Made by a program: the position numbers and the translations under genes
Assembly: GCA_016196035.1 (NCBI GenBank)
Contig: JACPYM010000021.1
Span: 1 to 64,000, forward strand
Direction: 5' to 3'
Length of the DNA stretch: 64,000 nt
Origin: Acidobacteriota bacterium
GTDB taxonomy: Bacteria; Acidobacteriota; Blastocatellia; RBC074
The notes under the pieces: model-generated
Seen by the model: the letters and a program-made list of their open reading frames with translations, nothing else
What the model was told of the DNA's origin: nothing
Database searches by the model: none
Shown: piece by piece, positions 32,076-41,323 of the stretch
How the letters are laid out: every line of letters begins with the position of its first letter
Numbering within the stretch: position 1 is the first letter of the stretch

Positions 32076-32818
32076 ATTTCGCGGATTTTGATATTGCGAT
32101 ACCACACCTTGTCGCCATGTTCCTGCAACAAAAGATGGCCTTTGGCGAAGGTGCCAAAGAGCGGTTGGTCTTTGAATTTGCTTTGGGCGATCAGGGCTTT
32201 GAGCGCTGCGCTGCCGCGTTCGTATTCGAGCACCTTTTGGCCGTTGAGCCAGTGTTCGATGTGATTGCCTTTGACGACGAGACGAATCTGATTGAACTCG
32301 CCGACGGGTTTGAGTTTCTTTTTGTCGTTGGGCGGCATGATGTCGTACAGCGCGCTGGCTTTGCGATTGCCGTTGATGCCGGCCTTGGCGTCAGGATGGT
32401 TGTCGTCGTCGAGTACCTGCATCTCGAAACTAACCGCTGAGCGGCCTGTGGGTGGCAGCGTTTCCGAAACGAGATACTTGATGCCGCTGTTGCCGCCTTT
32501 GCTGATCTTCCATTCCAGGGTGAATTCAAAATTCTCGAACTGGTCAGCAGTGATCAGATCGCCACCCGCTTGGCCGAGTTCGCCGTGCGCCTGAATGCGG
32601 CTGATGCAATTGTCCTCAATGATCCAGCCTTCGGGCACATTCTGTTTATGAAAGCCGCGCCAGCCGGTGAATGTTTTGCCGTCGAAGAGCAAGCGCCAGC
32701 CGGCTTTCTTTTCGGCTGCGGTGAGTTGATTGGCAGAGTCTGCTGCGTTTTTGGTTTGCGCAAACACCGCCAAAGCGGACAGCGCATAGATAGTGCTTAG
32801 CAAGAGAATCTTTTTCAT
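32069..32818 (-). CDS. Secreted DUF1080 protein (3-keto-disaccharide hydrolase domain)
   Basis: A 249-residue exported protein: a signal peptide (residues 1-20, ending VFAQ) followed by one DUF1080 concanavalin-like jelly-roll. Markers are GWRLLFDGKTFTGWRGF, EGWIIEDNCISR, GDLITADQFENFEFTLEWKI, GGNSGIKYLVSE, FEMQVLDDDNHPDA and FNQIRLVVKGNHIEHWLNG. Members of this family hydrolyse 3-keto-glycosides made by Gfo/Idh/MocA-type dehydrogenases, and one such enzyme is encoded two genes upstream. Its stop lies in the heptamer hairpin. Confidence 0.92.
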   Translation of the reverse strand: MKKILLLSTIYALSALAVFAQTKNAADSANQLTAAEKKAGWRLLFDGKTFTGWRGFHKQNVPEGWIIEDNCISRIQAHGELGQAGGDLITADQFENFEFTLEWKISKGGNSGIKYLVSETLPPTGRSAVSFEMQVLDDDNHPDAKAGINGNRKASALYDIMPPNDKKKLKPVGEFNQIRLVVKGNHIEHWLNGQKVLEYERGSAALKALIAQSKFKDQPLFGTFAKGHLLLQEHGDKVWYRNIKIREIK

Positions 32819-32881
32819 GATGGGTTACCGGTTACCTTAGAGTTGTTTTCGATGATGTTACTACTTGAACGCCTCAGCCAG

Positions 32882-33481
32882 CTAACGAACCAGGTGCTCT
32901 CTGCCGATGACGATCCACCTCAGCGGGTCAGATGGATCACGGCGCATCAGGAATCCGTGCCGCCACGCCGTGTCATCCTCGAAAGTTATGAAGTTAATTA
33001 CGAGCGTCAGCTCACCTACTTTCGCCAAGTTGAAATCTGCCTGCATACGTTGAAATGCCCGATAGAATTTTTCGCTGTAATCAACCTGCACAACCTCGCC
33101 TGGCAGCATGCGCCTGGCTGGTCCGACGGTTGGCGTCTCAGGGCGCGTGCCATAGGAAAACATTCGCAGGCTCGGATGTCGGCCATCCGGCGCAACAGCC
33201 TGTAAGCCAAGCTCAAAATAAGTGATGACTTTGTCCGAGACGTTCTTGACCTCAAACCGCAGGCCTTTTGCCCAATCGTCACTCGCCTCAAACCGGTTCC
33301 CGAATGTTACGGGCTGACCTTCAACCTGCAGGTTGGAGACGGCAAGCACTTCGATAGCGCCGGGGGCCAAGCGTTCAGTGTTAAGAACGCGCTCTGGCAC
33401 TTGTTGGGCGCGCACTAGCAGCGTGAAGCAGAGAGAAAAACAAATCAATCGTAGCGTTGTGCAAATTGCTCTTGTCAGCAT
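32882..33481 (-). CDS. Small secreted protein of unknown function
   Basis: A 199-residue protein with a signal peptide (LICFSLCFTLLVRAQQ, residues 11-26). The rest looks like a beta-sandwich: VSNLQVEGQPVTFG, GLRFEVKNVSDKVITYFELG, and RRMLPGEVVQVDYSEKFYRAF, ending with a statement-like DPLRWIVIGREHLVR. The VKN-ISDK-I layout is shared with the secreted proteins at 39082 and 40394, so these may be distant relatives. The start at ATG 33481 has GGAAAGGAGCGG upstream. It lies between the Gfo/Idh/MocA and DUF1080 genes and is probably co-transcribed. Confidence 0.75.
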   Translation of the reverse strand: MLTRAICTTLRLICFSLCFTLLVRAQQVPERVLNTERLAPGAIEVLAVSNLQVEGQPVTFGNRFEASDDWAKGLRFEVKNVSDKVITYFELGLQAVAPDGRHPSLRMFSYGTRPETPTVGPARRMLPGEVVQVDYSEKFYRAFQRMQADFNLAKVGELTLVINFITFEDDTAWRHGFLMRRDPSDPLRWIVIGREHLVR

Positions 33482-33510
33482 GGCTACCGCTCCTTTCCAG
33501 GTAGGTTGAT

Positions 33511-34839
33511 TTATGCCTTTGCCACGCGCGCCGTGGCGCGTTCCCGCCGCCCATCCCATTGCAGCGTCGTCTGCTGCCGATAAGCATCCACGCCCATCCG
33601 AATCGCGGCCATCACTTTGTAGCCCAGTTCGGCATTCAAGTTTGGTTGCTGGCGACTGCGCACGGCGTCCAGGAAGTTGTCCATGTGCGGGTGCGTGCCG
33701 CGCAGGTTGGGTTTGCATTCAAGCGACAATTTATCAACGCCGGTCTTGGCTTTGAATTCCTTGCGGTATTCGTTGTCGGGCAGGACTTCAATCGCGCTGT
33801 GACTGAAGTTCTCGCCGCTTTGCGCGAGGATGATGCGGCCTTCGGTGCCGTTGACGGCAACCAGCGGCGGCGCGCCAGCCGCGACCGAACACGAGAGATT
33901 TACGGTGAAGCTGGAATAATCCACGTTCATCAAAAACGTATCGGGCACCTCGCGGTCTTTTTGCACGTAGATGCCGCCAGAGGCTACGACCTTGGCGGGG
34001 AATTCCTGGCCCGTGATCATCACCAGCGGCGCGAGGGCGTGATAGAACAAATCGGTCGCGATGCCACCTGAATAGTCCCAATACTTGCGCCAGCGGAAAT
34101 ACCGCTCGGCGTCAAAGGCCCGTTTCGGCGCATTCCCAAGAAACGCTTTCCAATCAATGTTCGCGGCGCTGGCGTCGGCGTCAATCGCGTAATTCCACTC
34201 GCCGCCTTCTTTGTTCGCGTTGCGGCCATAGCCAGCGGTCGCCCAGACGACTTTGCCGATCAGGCCTTGCTCAATCGCTTTGCGCGCCTGGTGGAAGTGG
34301 TCGAACGAAGTGTATTGGCTGCCAACCTGCAAGACGCGCTTGTTGGCTTTGACGAATTCGGCGATTTCGCGGGCCTCTTCAATCGTATAGGTGAACGGCT
34401 TTTCCAGATAGACATCCTTGCCTGCCTTGAGCGCCGCCAGCGCGTGGCCGTGGTGCCAATGGTCGGGCGAAGCGATGACGATGACGTCAATGTCTTTGCG
34501 GGCGCACAATTCGCGGAAGTCATGCTGGACGTTCTTTTCATCCACGCCCGTGCGTTCACGCGCCAGCCGTTTGCGCTTCTCGTAAATGTCGCAGACGGCG
34601 ACCGGTTGCACATCGCCGCGTTCTTGGGCGCGGTTGACCAGCGCGTCAATGTGCGTGTTCATGCGCCCGCCGCAGCCCACAAAGCCGATGTTGAGCCGGT
34701 CATTCGCGCCCAGCACACGCGCACCGGAAGTGCTAGCCACAACCGGCGCAGCTTGGGCAATCGCTGGAACGGCCTTCAACAAACCGACGCCGAGGCCGGT
34801 TTGTTTCAGAAAATCACGACGCGAGTTACGCTTCGACAT
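33511..34839 (-). CDS. Tat-exported Gfo/Idh/MocA family oxidoreductase
   Basis: A 442-residue enzyme with a Tat signal (RNSRRDFLKQTGLGVGLLKA) and a Rossmann domain (RLNIGFVGCGGRMNTHI). The loop VIVIASPDHWHHGHALAALK and the catalytic lysine motif VYLEKPFTYTIEEA follow, then the C-terminal domain with FRWRKYWDYSGGIATDLFYH. It resembles the exported subfamily that oxidises glycosides at C3 with a tightly held NAD(H). It is the first gene of the seven-gene minus-strand cluster and diverges from TonB receptor 2, with the DUF1080 hydrolase two genes on. Confidence 0.92.
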   Translation of the reverse strand: MSKRNSRRDFLKQTGLGVGLLKAVPAIAQAAPVVASTSGARVLGANDRLNIGFVGCGGRMNTHIDALVNRAQERGDVQPVAVCDIYEKRKRLARERTGVDEKNVQHDFRELCARKDIDVIVIASPDHWHHGHALAALKAGKDVYLEKPFTYTIEEAREIAEFVKANKRVLQVGSQYTSFDHFHQARKAIEQGLIGKVVWATAGYGRNANKEGGEWNYAIDADASAANIDWKAFLGNAPKRAFDAERYFRWRKYWDYSGGIATDLFYHALAPLVMITGQEFPAKVVASGGIYVQKDREVPDTFLMNVDYSSFTVNLSCSVAAGAPPLVAVNGTEGRIILAQSGENFSHSAIEVLPDNEYRKEFKAKTGVDKLSLECKPNLRGTHPHMDNFLDAVRSRQQPNLNAELGYKVMAAIRMGVDAYRQQTTLQWDGRRERATARVAKA

Positions 34840-35278
34840 ACGTCAGGCCCGCCTTTGGTTTTAGGGATTGGATGGAATTGTTCACGGGATGCCACCGGAT
34901 GCATTTATCGGCGCGCATCATAGCGCAGGCCCGCGAAGCAGCGCCAGACTTAACTTGACACTTGGTCAAGCCATCCTGATAATCCGCAGCGTCAACGGAG
35001 CTACTTATTCAATTACACGGCAAATCATTCTTGCTTTACCGATAAAATGCCTGGGCGTCCTGCCTGCGGTGCTTCTCCGAGTGGCATGCTGGGAAGAAAA
35101 AATCACAGTTGAAAAATTCAGCTTTTCATCGCTGTAACGCTGGGTATGTCAAAACTTTTGACGGGCCAGCTTACGGCCTTTGCTCGTTGTCTACTGGGGC
35201 AGCCAGCGTAACTACTCCGGGCTGCGGCGCGCGCGCCGTGTCCATTGTCACTAGCTACTCTTTCAGAGGAATAAAACC
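34840..35278. other. Divergent intergenic region with receptor promoter
   Basis: About 440 bases lie between the Gfo/Idh/MocA and TonB receptor 2 starts. It contains the plus-strand promoter at 34955-34983 and a leader of roughly 290 bases. No open frame in it looks real. The promoter for the minus-strand cluster was not identified. Confidence 0.6.
34955..34983 (+). promoter_or_regulatory. Sigma-70 promoter of TonB receptor 2
   Basis: TTGACA (34955-34960), a 17-base spacer and GATAAT (34978-34983). The spacer (TTGGTCAAGCCATCCT) closely follows that of the receptor 1 promoter, including TGGTC and CCAT blocks. It would give a 5' leader of about 290 bases. Confidence 0.6.
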
Positions 35279-38200
35279 ATGAATACAAGCAAAAAGACGT
35301 TGCTGAGACTTTGTTTCGGCGTCCTGGCACTCGTCGCTTTTTGCACCTTGCAAGCGCTGGCGCAAGTCGGTTCGCAAGGGCAAATTTCCGGCTTTGTGCG
35401 TGATAGCGCCGGCGCGGCGATCAGCGGAGCCACCGTTATGGTGACCGATGTCGGCACCAAACAACAACGCAGAGCTACGACCAACGCCGACGGCTATTAC
35501 GTCGTCGCCAATATCGCCGCGGCGATTTACGACGTTTCAGTCGAACAGTCGGGCTTCAAAAAGTCCACGCAAACAAACGTCAAACTCGACGCGGCTGGTA
35601 AGGTCTCGATTGACCTGACAATGCAGGTCGGCAACGTGGCCGAGACCGTCACGGTCGAAGCCTCCGCCACACAATTGCAGGAATCCACCGCCACTGTGGG
35701 GCGTACCATCGAAGGCATCCAAGTCAGCGAGTTGGGGCTGAACGGCCGCAACCCGATCCGCTTGGGCGCGCTCAAAGCGGGCGTGCTGGGCGGCGGCAGC
35801 CCCGGTGCCTTCCAATTTACGCCGGGCGACGGCGGCTTCAACGTCAACGGCAGCCGTAGCGATGCGAATAGCATTCTGTTGGATGGCGTGCAGCAAGTGC
35901 GCACCCGTTCGGCAGGTTCCACCACGGGCGTCGTTGACGTTGACACCTTGCAGGAAGTGCAAATCCTGACCTCCAACTTCGCGCCGGAATTCGGGCGCTC
36001 ATCCGGCAGCCAGATGATCTTCGTGACCAAGTCGGGTACCAAGGAATTCCACGGCGGGCTTACTGAGTTCTTCCGCAACAACAAGCTCGACGCCAATACA
36101 TGGAACCGCAACCGGACGCCGGTGACGGCGGTGAACACGGTGGCTGTGACGCCGCCCATCACCAGATTCAATCAGCCTGGTTACTCGATTGGCGGCCCGG
36201 TCTACATCCCAGGCAAATTCAACACCAGCAAGGAAAAACTCTTCTTCTTCTGGGCCGACGAATGGGTCAGATTCCGCTCTGGCCAGACGCCAACGGCCAC
36301 CGTGCCGAGCGCAGCACTGCGCAGCGGTGACGTGCGTGAACTTGGGGCTGGCGCCGATGGCGTGTTTGGCACGGCTGACGATCCGGTCAAAGACCCGACG
36401 ACGGGGCGCGGCTTTGTTGATACGACGCGCGGCCCGGGCTTTATCCCCACGAACCGTCTCAGCCCGATTGGCAAGGCGATCGTCAATGCCTACCCGGCGG
36501 CGAATTGTATCGGCTGTTTTCCCGGCGCAACCACGAACTATATCGCGTCGGGCAATGATGCCACCGATACGCGCAACAAGACGCTGCGCGTTGACTACTA
36601 CAAAGGGAATCATCACCTGGCGTTTCGCGGCACGCTTTTCGACTGGAAGATTCGTACCGCGTTCCGTGGCTCGTTCACCTTCACGCCGGACAATAATAAC
36701 CGGCCCAACCGTAGCGCGGGGTTGACGCTGACCTCGACGCTCAAGCCGACCTTGATCAACGAATTCACCTACGGCACTTCAGCGGACATCGTCAAGCTGC
36801 GCGTGGGCGGGAAACCGAGCCGCACGGCTGTGGGCATTACTTTCCCTTACATTTTTCCGGGCAGCAAGGAACTCGACGACAAGATTCCGACCATCGCGAT
36901 CGCCAACTTCACCGGCATTGATGGCGGCCCGTACCCGGCTTCATCTTCCGGCCCGATCTTTACGTGGGCGGACAATCTGACCTGGGTGCGCGGCAGCCAC
37001 ACGTTCAAGACTGGCATCAACATTGAGCGTTCGGGGCAGAACGACTTCGATCAGGTCAATATCCAGTCGGTGCCGGGCGCTTCCAACAATCAGAATGGTT
37101 CGTTTGCCTTTGTGGCGAATCGGCCCGGCGGGACAGGGGTCGCCGTCAGCGATGCGCTGCTGGGTCTGTTCAGCACCTATGGCGAGATCGGCCAGAAGGC
37201 TTACACGCCGTGGCGCGCGACCACTTATGAGGGCTATGTGCAAGACAACTGGAAGGTGTCGCGCAAGCTGACGGTCGAGTATGGCGTGCGCTACAACTAC
37301 TGGCCGCCGTGGCATTCGCTCTTCAACAATATCGGGACATTCGATCCGAGCTTCTATAAAGCCGGTTTGCTTTCCATCAATCCGGCGAATGGCGCGGTCG
37401 TGATTGCAACGGGTGCTGACTATACCCTCGCGCGTTTCAATGGCATCTCGCTGGCCGGCAGCGGCTTCCCTGACGCCGCCAAAGGCCGCGTCGCGGTACT
37501 CAACAACCCGCTGATCAATTCGGCTTCGCTGTTCCGTGGCATTCCCGAAGGCATCTCTGAGACCCACAAGAATATCTTCGAGCCGCGCCTGGGGTTGGCT
37601 TATTCGTTGAATGACAAGACGACGATTCGCGTGGGCGCGGCGGTTTTTCATAGCCGCGTGTTTCTGAACGATTCGTCGCTGCTGGGCGGCAATGCGCCTT
37701 TGCAGATTCAGACCGGCGTTGAGAACGGCAGCGCGGATGCGCCCGGCGGCGTGATTACCTCGTTCGCCGATTCACTGCGGTTCCCCTTCAGCCTGACCGC
37801 GCAGGATAAGGTCTTCAAGCTGCCGACTTCCTACAACTGGTCGCTGACGGTGCAACGCGAATTGCCGGGCAAGTTCCTCGTTGAATTGGGCTACATCGGC
37901 AAGCACTCGCAATTCCTGCAACGTGAACGCAACATCAATTCGCTTCAACCAGGCCAAAACTTCACGCGTGACGCGGCGGGCAAGATCACGGGCACGGTGG
38001 CCTTCGCCAATGCCTTGCGCCCCTACTTGGGACACGGGCAGATTCGGTTGGCGGAAAATTCCGGCGACTCGATCTACCACAGCTTCCAGACGCAGGTGAG
38101 CCGCCGTTTCAATCGCGGGTTCAGCTTCGATATGGCCTACACCTTCTCGAAGTCGCTCGACAACACCTCGAACAAACGCGATGTGTTGCCGAATGCTTTC

Positions 38201-38869
38201 AACGACAAAAACATCCGGGGCGTGTCGGATTTCGACCGGCCGCACGCCTTCGTGGCGAACTTCGTCTACGAACTGCCCATCGGCAAGGGCCGTAAGTTGC
38301 TTGATCACGGCGGCGTGACCAACGTCATACTCGGCGGCTGGCAGGTGACGGGCATCACCTTCGTCCGTAGCGGCGGGCCTGGCTCAATTAGTATCCCCGT
38401 GGATGCGTTGGGCGTCGGACCCGGCGCGGGCAACCAAAGCACCTTCCAGGTGGCGAGCCTGCGTTGTCCGGTCAAGGTGGTGGGCGCTTCGCTGGGCGGG
38501 CAGTACTTCAGCGATCCGACCTGCTTCACCCTGCCGGCTCCCGGTACGGAAGGCAATTCGGGCCGCAACAACTTCCGCGGCCCGATCACCCAGAGCCATG
38601 ACCTGGCGCTCTTCAAGAACTTCCGTTTCAAGGAAAATTTGAAGCTGCAGTTCCGGCTTGAGACTTTCAACTTCCTCAATCACGCGAACTTCAACGGGCC
38701 GAACACCAACATCAATGACAACAACGCGATTGTCACCAGCTTTACCGACCCGCTTTACGGTACCTTTAGGCCGAATGCGAGCGGGCCGGTGACGCGCAAC
38801 TTCGGCTTGGTCACCAGCAAGACGGATGACCGGCGGACGGTGCAGTTGGGCCTCAAACTGAACTTCTAG
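35279..38869 (+). CDS. Oar-like TonB-dependent receptor 2
   Basis: A 1196-residue outer-membrane protein. A signal peptide (residues 1-29, ending ALAQ) precedes a carboxypeptidase-regulatory-like domain (GFVRDSAGAAISGATVMVTD, YYVVANIAAAIYDVSVEQSG), a plug (NGRNPIRLGALKAGVLGG, NVNGSRSDANSILLDGV, NFAPEFGRSSGSQMIFVTKS) and an intact barrel ending in RRTVQLGLKLNF. This family is greatly expanded in Acidobacteria and imports or handles carbohydrates or other large ligands; the ligand is unknown. Unlike receptor 1, the C-terminal RLETFNFLNHANF stretch and final strand are in frame. AGAGGA precedes the ATG. Confidence 0.95.
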   Translation: MNTSKKTLLRLCFGVLALVAFCTLQALAQVGSQGQISGFVRDSAGAAISGATVMVTDVGTKQQRRATTNADGYYVVANIAAAIYDVSVEQSGFKKSTQTNVKLDAAGKVSIDLTMQVGNVAETVTVEASATQLQESTATVGRTIEGIQVSELGLNGRNPIRLGALKAGVLGGGSPGAFQFTPGDGGFNVNGSRSDANSILLDGVQQVRTRSAGSTTGVVDVDTLQEVQILTSNFAPEFGRSSGSQMIFVTKSGTKEFHGGLTEFFRNNKLDANTWNRNRTPVTAVNTVAVTPPITRFNQPGYSIGGPVYIPGKFNTSKEKLFFFWADEWVRFRSGQTPTATVPSAALRSGDVRELGAGADGVFGTADDPVKDPTTGRGFVDTTRGPGFIPTNRLSPIGKAIVNAYPAANCIGCFPGATTNYIASGNDATDTRNKTLRVDYYKGNHHLAFRGTLFDWKIRTAFRGSFTFTPDNNNRPNRSAGLTLTSTLKPTLINEFTYGTSADIVKLRVGGKPSRTAVGITFPYIFPGSKELDDKIPTIAIANFTGIDGGPYPASSSGPIFTWADNLTWVRGSHTFKTGINIERSGQNDFDQVNIQSVPGASNNQNGSFAFVANRPGGTGVAVSDALLGLFSTYGEIGQKAYTPWRATTYEGYVQDNWKVSRKLTVEYGVRYNYWPPWHSLFNNIGTFDPSFYKAGLLSINPANGAVVIATGADYTLARFNGISLAGSGFPDAAKGRVAVLNNPLINSASLFRGIPEGISETHKNIFEPRLGLAYSLNDKTTIRVGAAVFHSRVFLNDSSLLGGNAPLQIQTGVENGSADAPGGVITSFADSLRFPFSLTAQDKVFKLPTSYNWSLTVQRELPGKFLVELGYIGKHSQFLQRERNINSLQPGQNFTRDAAGKITGTVAFANALRPYLGHGQIRLAENSGDSIYHSFQTQVSRRFNRGFSFDMAYTFSKSLDNTSNKRDVLPNAFNDKNIRGVSDFDRPHAFVANFVYELPIGKGRKLLDHGGVTNVILGGWQVTGITFVRSGGPGSISIPVDALGVGPGAGNQSTFQVASLRCPVKVVGASLGGQYFSDPTCFTLPAPGTEGNSGRNNFRGPITQSHDLALFKNFRFKENLKLQFRLETFNFLNHANFNGPNTNINDNNAIVTSFTDPLYGTFRPNASGPVTRNFGLVTSKTDDRRTVQLGLKLNF

Positions 38870-39081
38870 TCCGGCTCACGCGGGCAGTTGATGCCTGCGA
38901 CAATTCAATGGCGGGTTAGCTCCAGGCGAGTTGACCCGCCGTTTTTCATTTCGCTTGAAGCGTCTTTTGGGGTTAACACTTTTCCTCTGCTGGGCGTAAA
39001 ATCGCCGCCAACGCAGGCTTGATTCTCGCCGCAAGGCGTCACGTCGATTAATGGTTGTATCTTTGAGTTTGAGGAGGATGC

Positions 39082-39753
39082 ATGAAAACTTTGACTGGGT
39101 TGTTGTTGCTCTGCGTGCTGGCCGGTTCCGCTTTCACGCAAGCCGCGCCCGCCGCAGCCGCGCCGCCCGACCTTGAGATCGTCTTTGCTTATGTGGGCAC
39201 GCATAACTCCTGGCAACTGGCGGAACGTTACCGAAGCTTCCCCGCGCCTGGATTGCAGGGCGGTTATGCCGCCGAACTCGGCGCTGATCCGGGCCGGGTG
39301 CAAGGCGTGCGTGAAGTGAGCCGCCGGCAGGTTGCGACGCAATACGCGCTGTTGCGCGTCAAAAACACCGGAACCAAAACCATCAAAACCATCGAATGGG
39401 AAGCGCCGCACATGAATTTCAAAGACGGTCAGTTGCTGTGGCGTTTGGCGATCAAGAGAAAAGTCAATTTACCGGCGGCCGCGACGGCGCTCCTGAAAGA
39501 GACGCTACAGCCGCATAACAAACGCCTGCGGCTGAGTGCGCTGACCGACGCGGCAGGCAACACGCTTCAACTCGGACAAGCGGAGAGCTTTACACTCGTG
39601 CAGCGCGCCAGCGCTGGCGCGCCGTCGATCCAATTCCTCACCTTCACTTCCGTGCAAGGCCAGCGCTATACGGTTCCTGCCGATTGGCAGCGCCAGCCGA
39701 TTTCGCTCAAACGCATCGAATACGCCGACGGCACGGTCTGGCAACGGCAATAA
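39082..39753 (+). CDS. Secreted protein of unknown function, paralogue of the protein at 40394
   Basis: A 223-residue protein with a signal peptide (residues 1-21). The core reads YALLRVKNTGTKTIKTIEWE, then FKDGQLLWRLAIKRKVNLPA, and the C-terminus is SLKRIEYADGTVWQRQ. The protein at 40394 has matching stretches (LTVKNTAAKPIKALTWEYA, MEQGQLLTQATI, TLKRIEYADGSVWP). The beta-strand-rich NT-T(K)-I pattern suggests an extracellular Ig-like fold. AGGAGG lies 6 bases before the ATG. Function unknown. Confidence 0.8.
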   Translation: MKTLTGLLLLCVLAGSAFTQAAPAAAAPPDLEIVFAYVGTHNSWQLAERYRSFPAPGLQGGYAAELGADPGRVQGVREVSRRQVATQYALLRVKNTGTKTIKTIEWEAPHMNFKDGQLLWRLAIKRKVNLPAAATALLKETLQPHNKRLRLSALTDAAGNTLQLGQAESFTLVQRASAGAPSIQFLTFTSVQGQRYTVPADWQRQPISLKRIEYADGTVWQRQ

Positions 39754-39805
39754 CCTTTGCGCGTGCCCACCGGCACAGTAGAATCGCCGCCAAGAGGAAA
39801 TCGAG

Positions 39806-40048
39806 ATGGAATCCACCACCGAACAAATCGCGATTGAAAAACTGCGCACCCTGTCGCCGGAGCAGCAAGGGCAGGTGCTGCAATTCATTGAGGGCCTGGA
39901 GCCACCCGCCACGCCACGCCGCGTTACGATCTGGGATCAAGTCAAAGATATTATCGAGGCCGTGCCGCCGGAAGCTTGGGCCGAAGTGCCGAAAGACGGA
40001 GCGGCCAATGTTGATCACTACCGATACGGAGCGCCGAAGCGGATATGA
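39806..40048 (+). CDS. Antitoxin-like protein of a broken PIN-toxin module
   Basis: An 80-residue hydrophilic protein: IEKLRTLSPEQQGQVLQFIE resembles DUF2281-type antitoxins, and WDQVKDIIEAVPPEAWAEVP with a terminal DHYRYGAPKRI is the pattern seen before PIN-domain toxins. Its TGA overlaps the ATG of the toxin remnant (ATGA at 40045-40048), the usual toxin-antitoxin coupling. The family name is from memory and unverified. The partner is a pseudogene, so this antitoxin is now orphaned. Confidence 0.7.
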   Translation: MESTTEQIAIEKLRTLSPEQQGQVLQFIEGLEPPATPRRVTIWDQVKDIIEAVPPEAWAEVPKDGAANVDHYRYGAPKRI

Positions 40049-40378
40049 GGCAGGTCTTCGATGTTGCATGCGGCGCGACTGGATAAAGGCGATAGCCTGA
40101 CGGATTGCATCTCAATGAACATTAGATCGGTTTTCACATCAGTGTATGGGAAAAGCCGCGCAGCGGGGTGGTACCGCGCGCGTGAGCAAGCGGAGCCTGG
40201 GCGGTTCAGCCAGTAGCGTCAACTTGACGCGCCGCTTGCTCACGCGCGCGGTACCGTCCCGGCACAACGCGCTCCCATAAATGCAATTGCAAACCGATCT
40301 ATGCGCGCGCGTGGCATCGCCGAAGTGCTGACGCGCGACCATCACTTCACCCAGGAAGGCTTCAACGTTCTGCTTTGA
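40045..40378 (+). pseudogene. PIN-domain (VapC-like) toxin, deleted internally and split by MITE-like element C
   Basis: The start MRQVF remains at 40045. A large internal deletion and frameshift then jump to DKGDSLTDCISMNI (ending 40123), which contains the PIN aspartate, and after element C the frame resumes as MRARGIAEVLTRDHHFTQEG to a TGA at 40376-40378. Removing the 175-bp element with one TA copy joins the codons ...ATG AAC ATT ATG CGC... in a single frame, as expected for an insertion into an intact PIN C-terminus. The toxin cannot be functional. Confidence 0.8.
40125..40299. repeat. MITE-like element C (175 bp, TA-flanked)
   Basis: The ends GATCGGTTT and AAACCGATC are flanked by TA at 40123-40124 and 40300-40301. 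The internal arms GGTACCGCGCGCGTGAGC and GCTCACGCGCGCGGTACC are perfect inverses. It has the same length as element B and shares the TTTGCAATTGC end and GCGCGTGAGCAAGCGG core. Confidence 0.9.
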
Positions 40379-40393
40379 CAAGGATGGGCAGAT

Positions 40394-41080
40394 ATGAACC
40401 GCACTCCCAGCAAGACAATCGGTATCGCCAGCCTCCTGCTTTCAATCTGCCTCGGCGCCCTCGGCGCCCTCGGCGCGCTGGGGCAGGCCACGCCCGCCGC
40501 ACAGCCTGACCCGCTGCTCGACATACTCAGCTTCAAACTCGTTTCGTATAACAACCTGCTCTTGCAACCGTCCAATGCCAATTCCGCCGACGCCCGTGAC
40601 TTGCCGCGCACACCCGCCGAACGGGTGGCAAATGCCCAGCGCACGACGCCGCGTTCGCCGCAGGAACGCGCCAACGAGATTGGCGTCCCGCCCGGCGCGG
40701 CGCCTACGCTCAAAGTCATCAGCGCCGCCGAATGGGCCTATCTCACCGTCAAAAACACGGCGGCCAAACCGATCAAGGCGCTGACTTGGGAATATGCCTT
40801 TTTGCGGATGGAGCAAGGGCAGTTGCTGACGCAAGCCACAATCATCAGCCAAACCGAAATCAAACCCGGCGCGAAAAAGACTCTCCGGCAACCCTTGCCA
40901 ACGGGCGCGACGCGCTGCCAGGTGATTAGCGCCCGTGAGGCTGCACCTGTAGCCGGAGAAACCAAGCCGTTCGAATATGTCTGTGGACGCGGGTTCACTG
41001 ATCCTTCTTTGCTGCGCGAGAAACCCGCGCCCGTCACCCTCAAACGGATCGAATATGCGGACGGCAGCGTCTGGCCGTGA
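40394..41080 (+). CDS. Secreted protein of unknown function, paralogue of the protein at 39082
   Basis: A 228-residue exported protein (signal peptide residues 1-31, with repeated LGALGALGAL). Its middle and C-terminus repeat the pattern of the gene at 39082: LTVKNTAAKPIKALTWEYA, MEQGQLLTQATIISQTEIKP and LKRIEYADGSVWP. It has two cysteines (RCQVI, YVCGRG) that may form a disulfide. The pair flank the broken toxin-antitoxin unit, so a duplication spanning this region is likely. Function unknown. Confidence 0.8.
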   Translation: MNRTPSKTIGIASLLLSICLGALGALGALGQATPAAQPDPLLDILSFKLVSYNNLLLQPSNANSADARDLPRTPAERVANAQRTTPRSPQERANEIGVPPGAAPTLKVISAAEWAYLTVKNTAAKPIKALTWEYAFLRMEQGQLLTQATIISQTEIKPGAKKTLRQPLPTGATRCQVISAREAAPVAGETKPFEYVCGRGFTDPSLLREKPAPVTLKRIEYADGSVWP

Positions 41081-41323
41081 ACGCGAAATGACGCCAAGTT
41101 GTCCGGCAAGCGGGCCGCTTGGTGAGAGGCGGGTGTGAACTTATTCGGCTGTGGGCCAAGGCTGTGAAGAGCGGCCTGCTCATCGCACAGGCATGACGTG
41201 AATGAATCTTTCCGCCATCTGGACAAGCCTGCGGACGCAAAACTACAATACAAACGCCGCTCATCACTGAATCATGCATTCCGAAATACGCAAAGACACT
41301 AATTAGTGGAAAGGATTGTCCCA

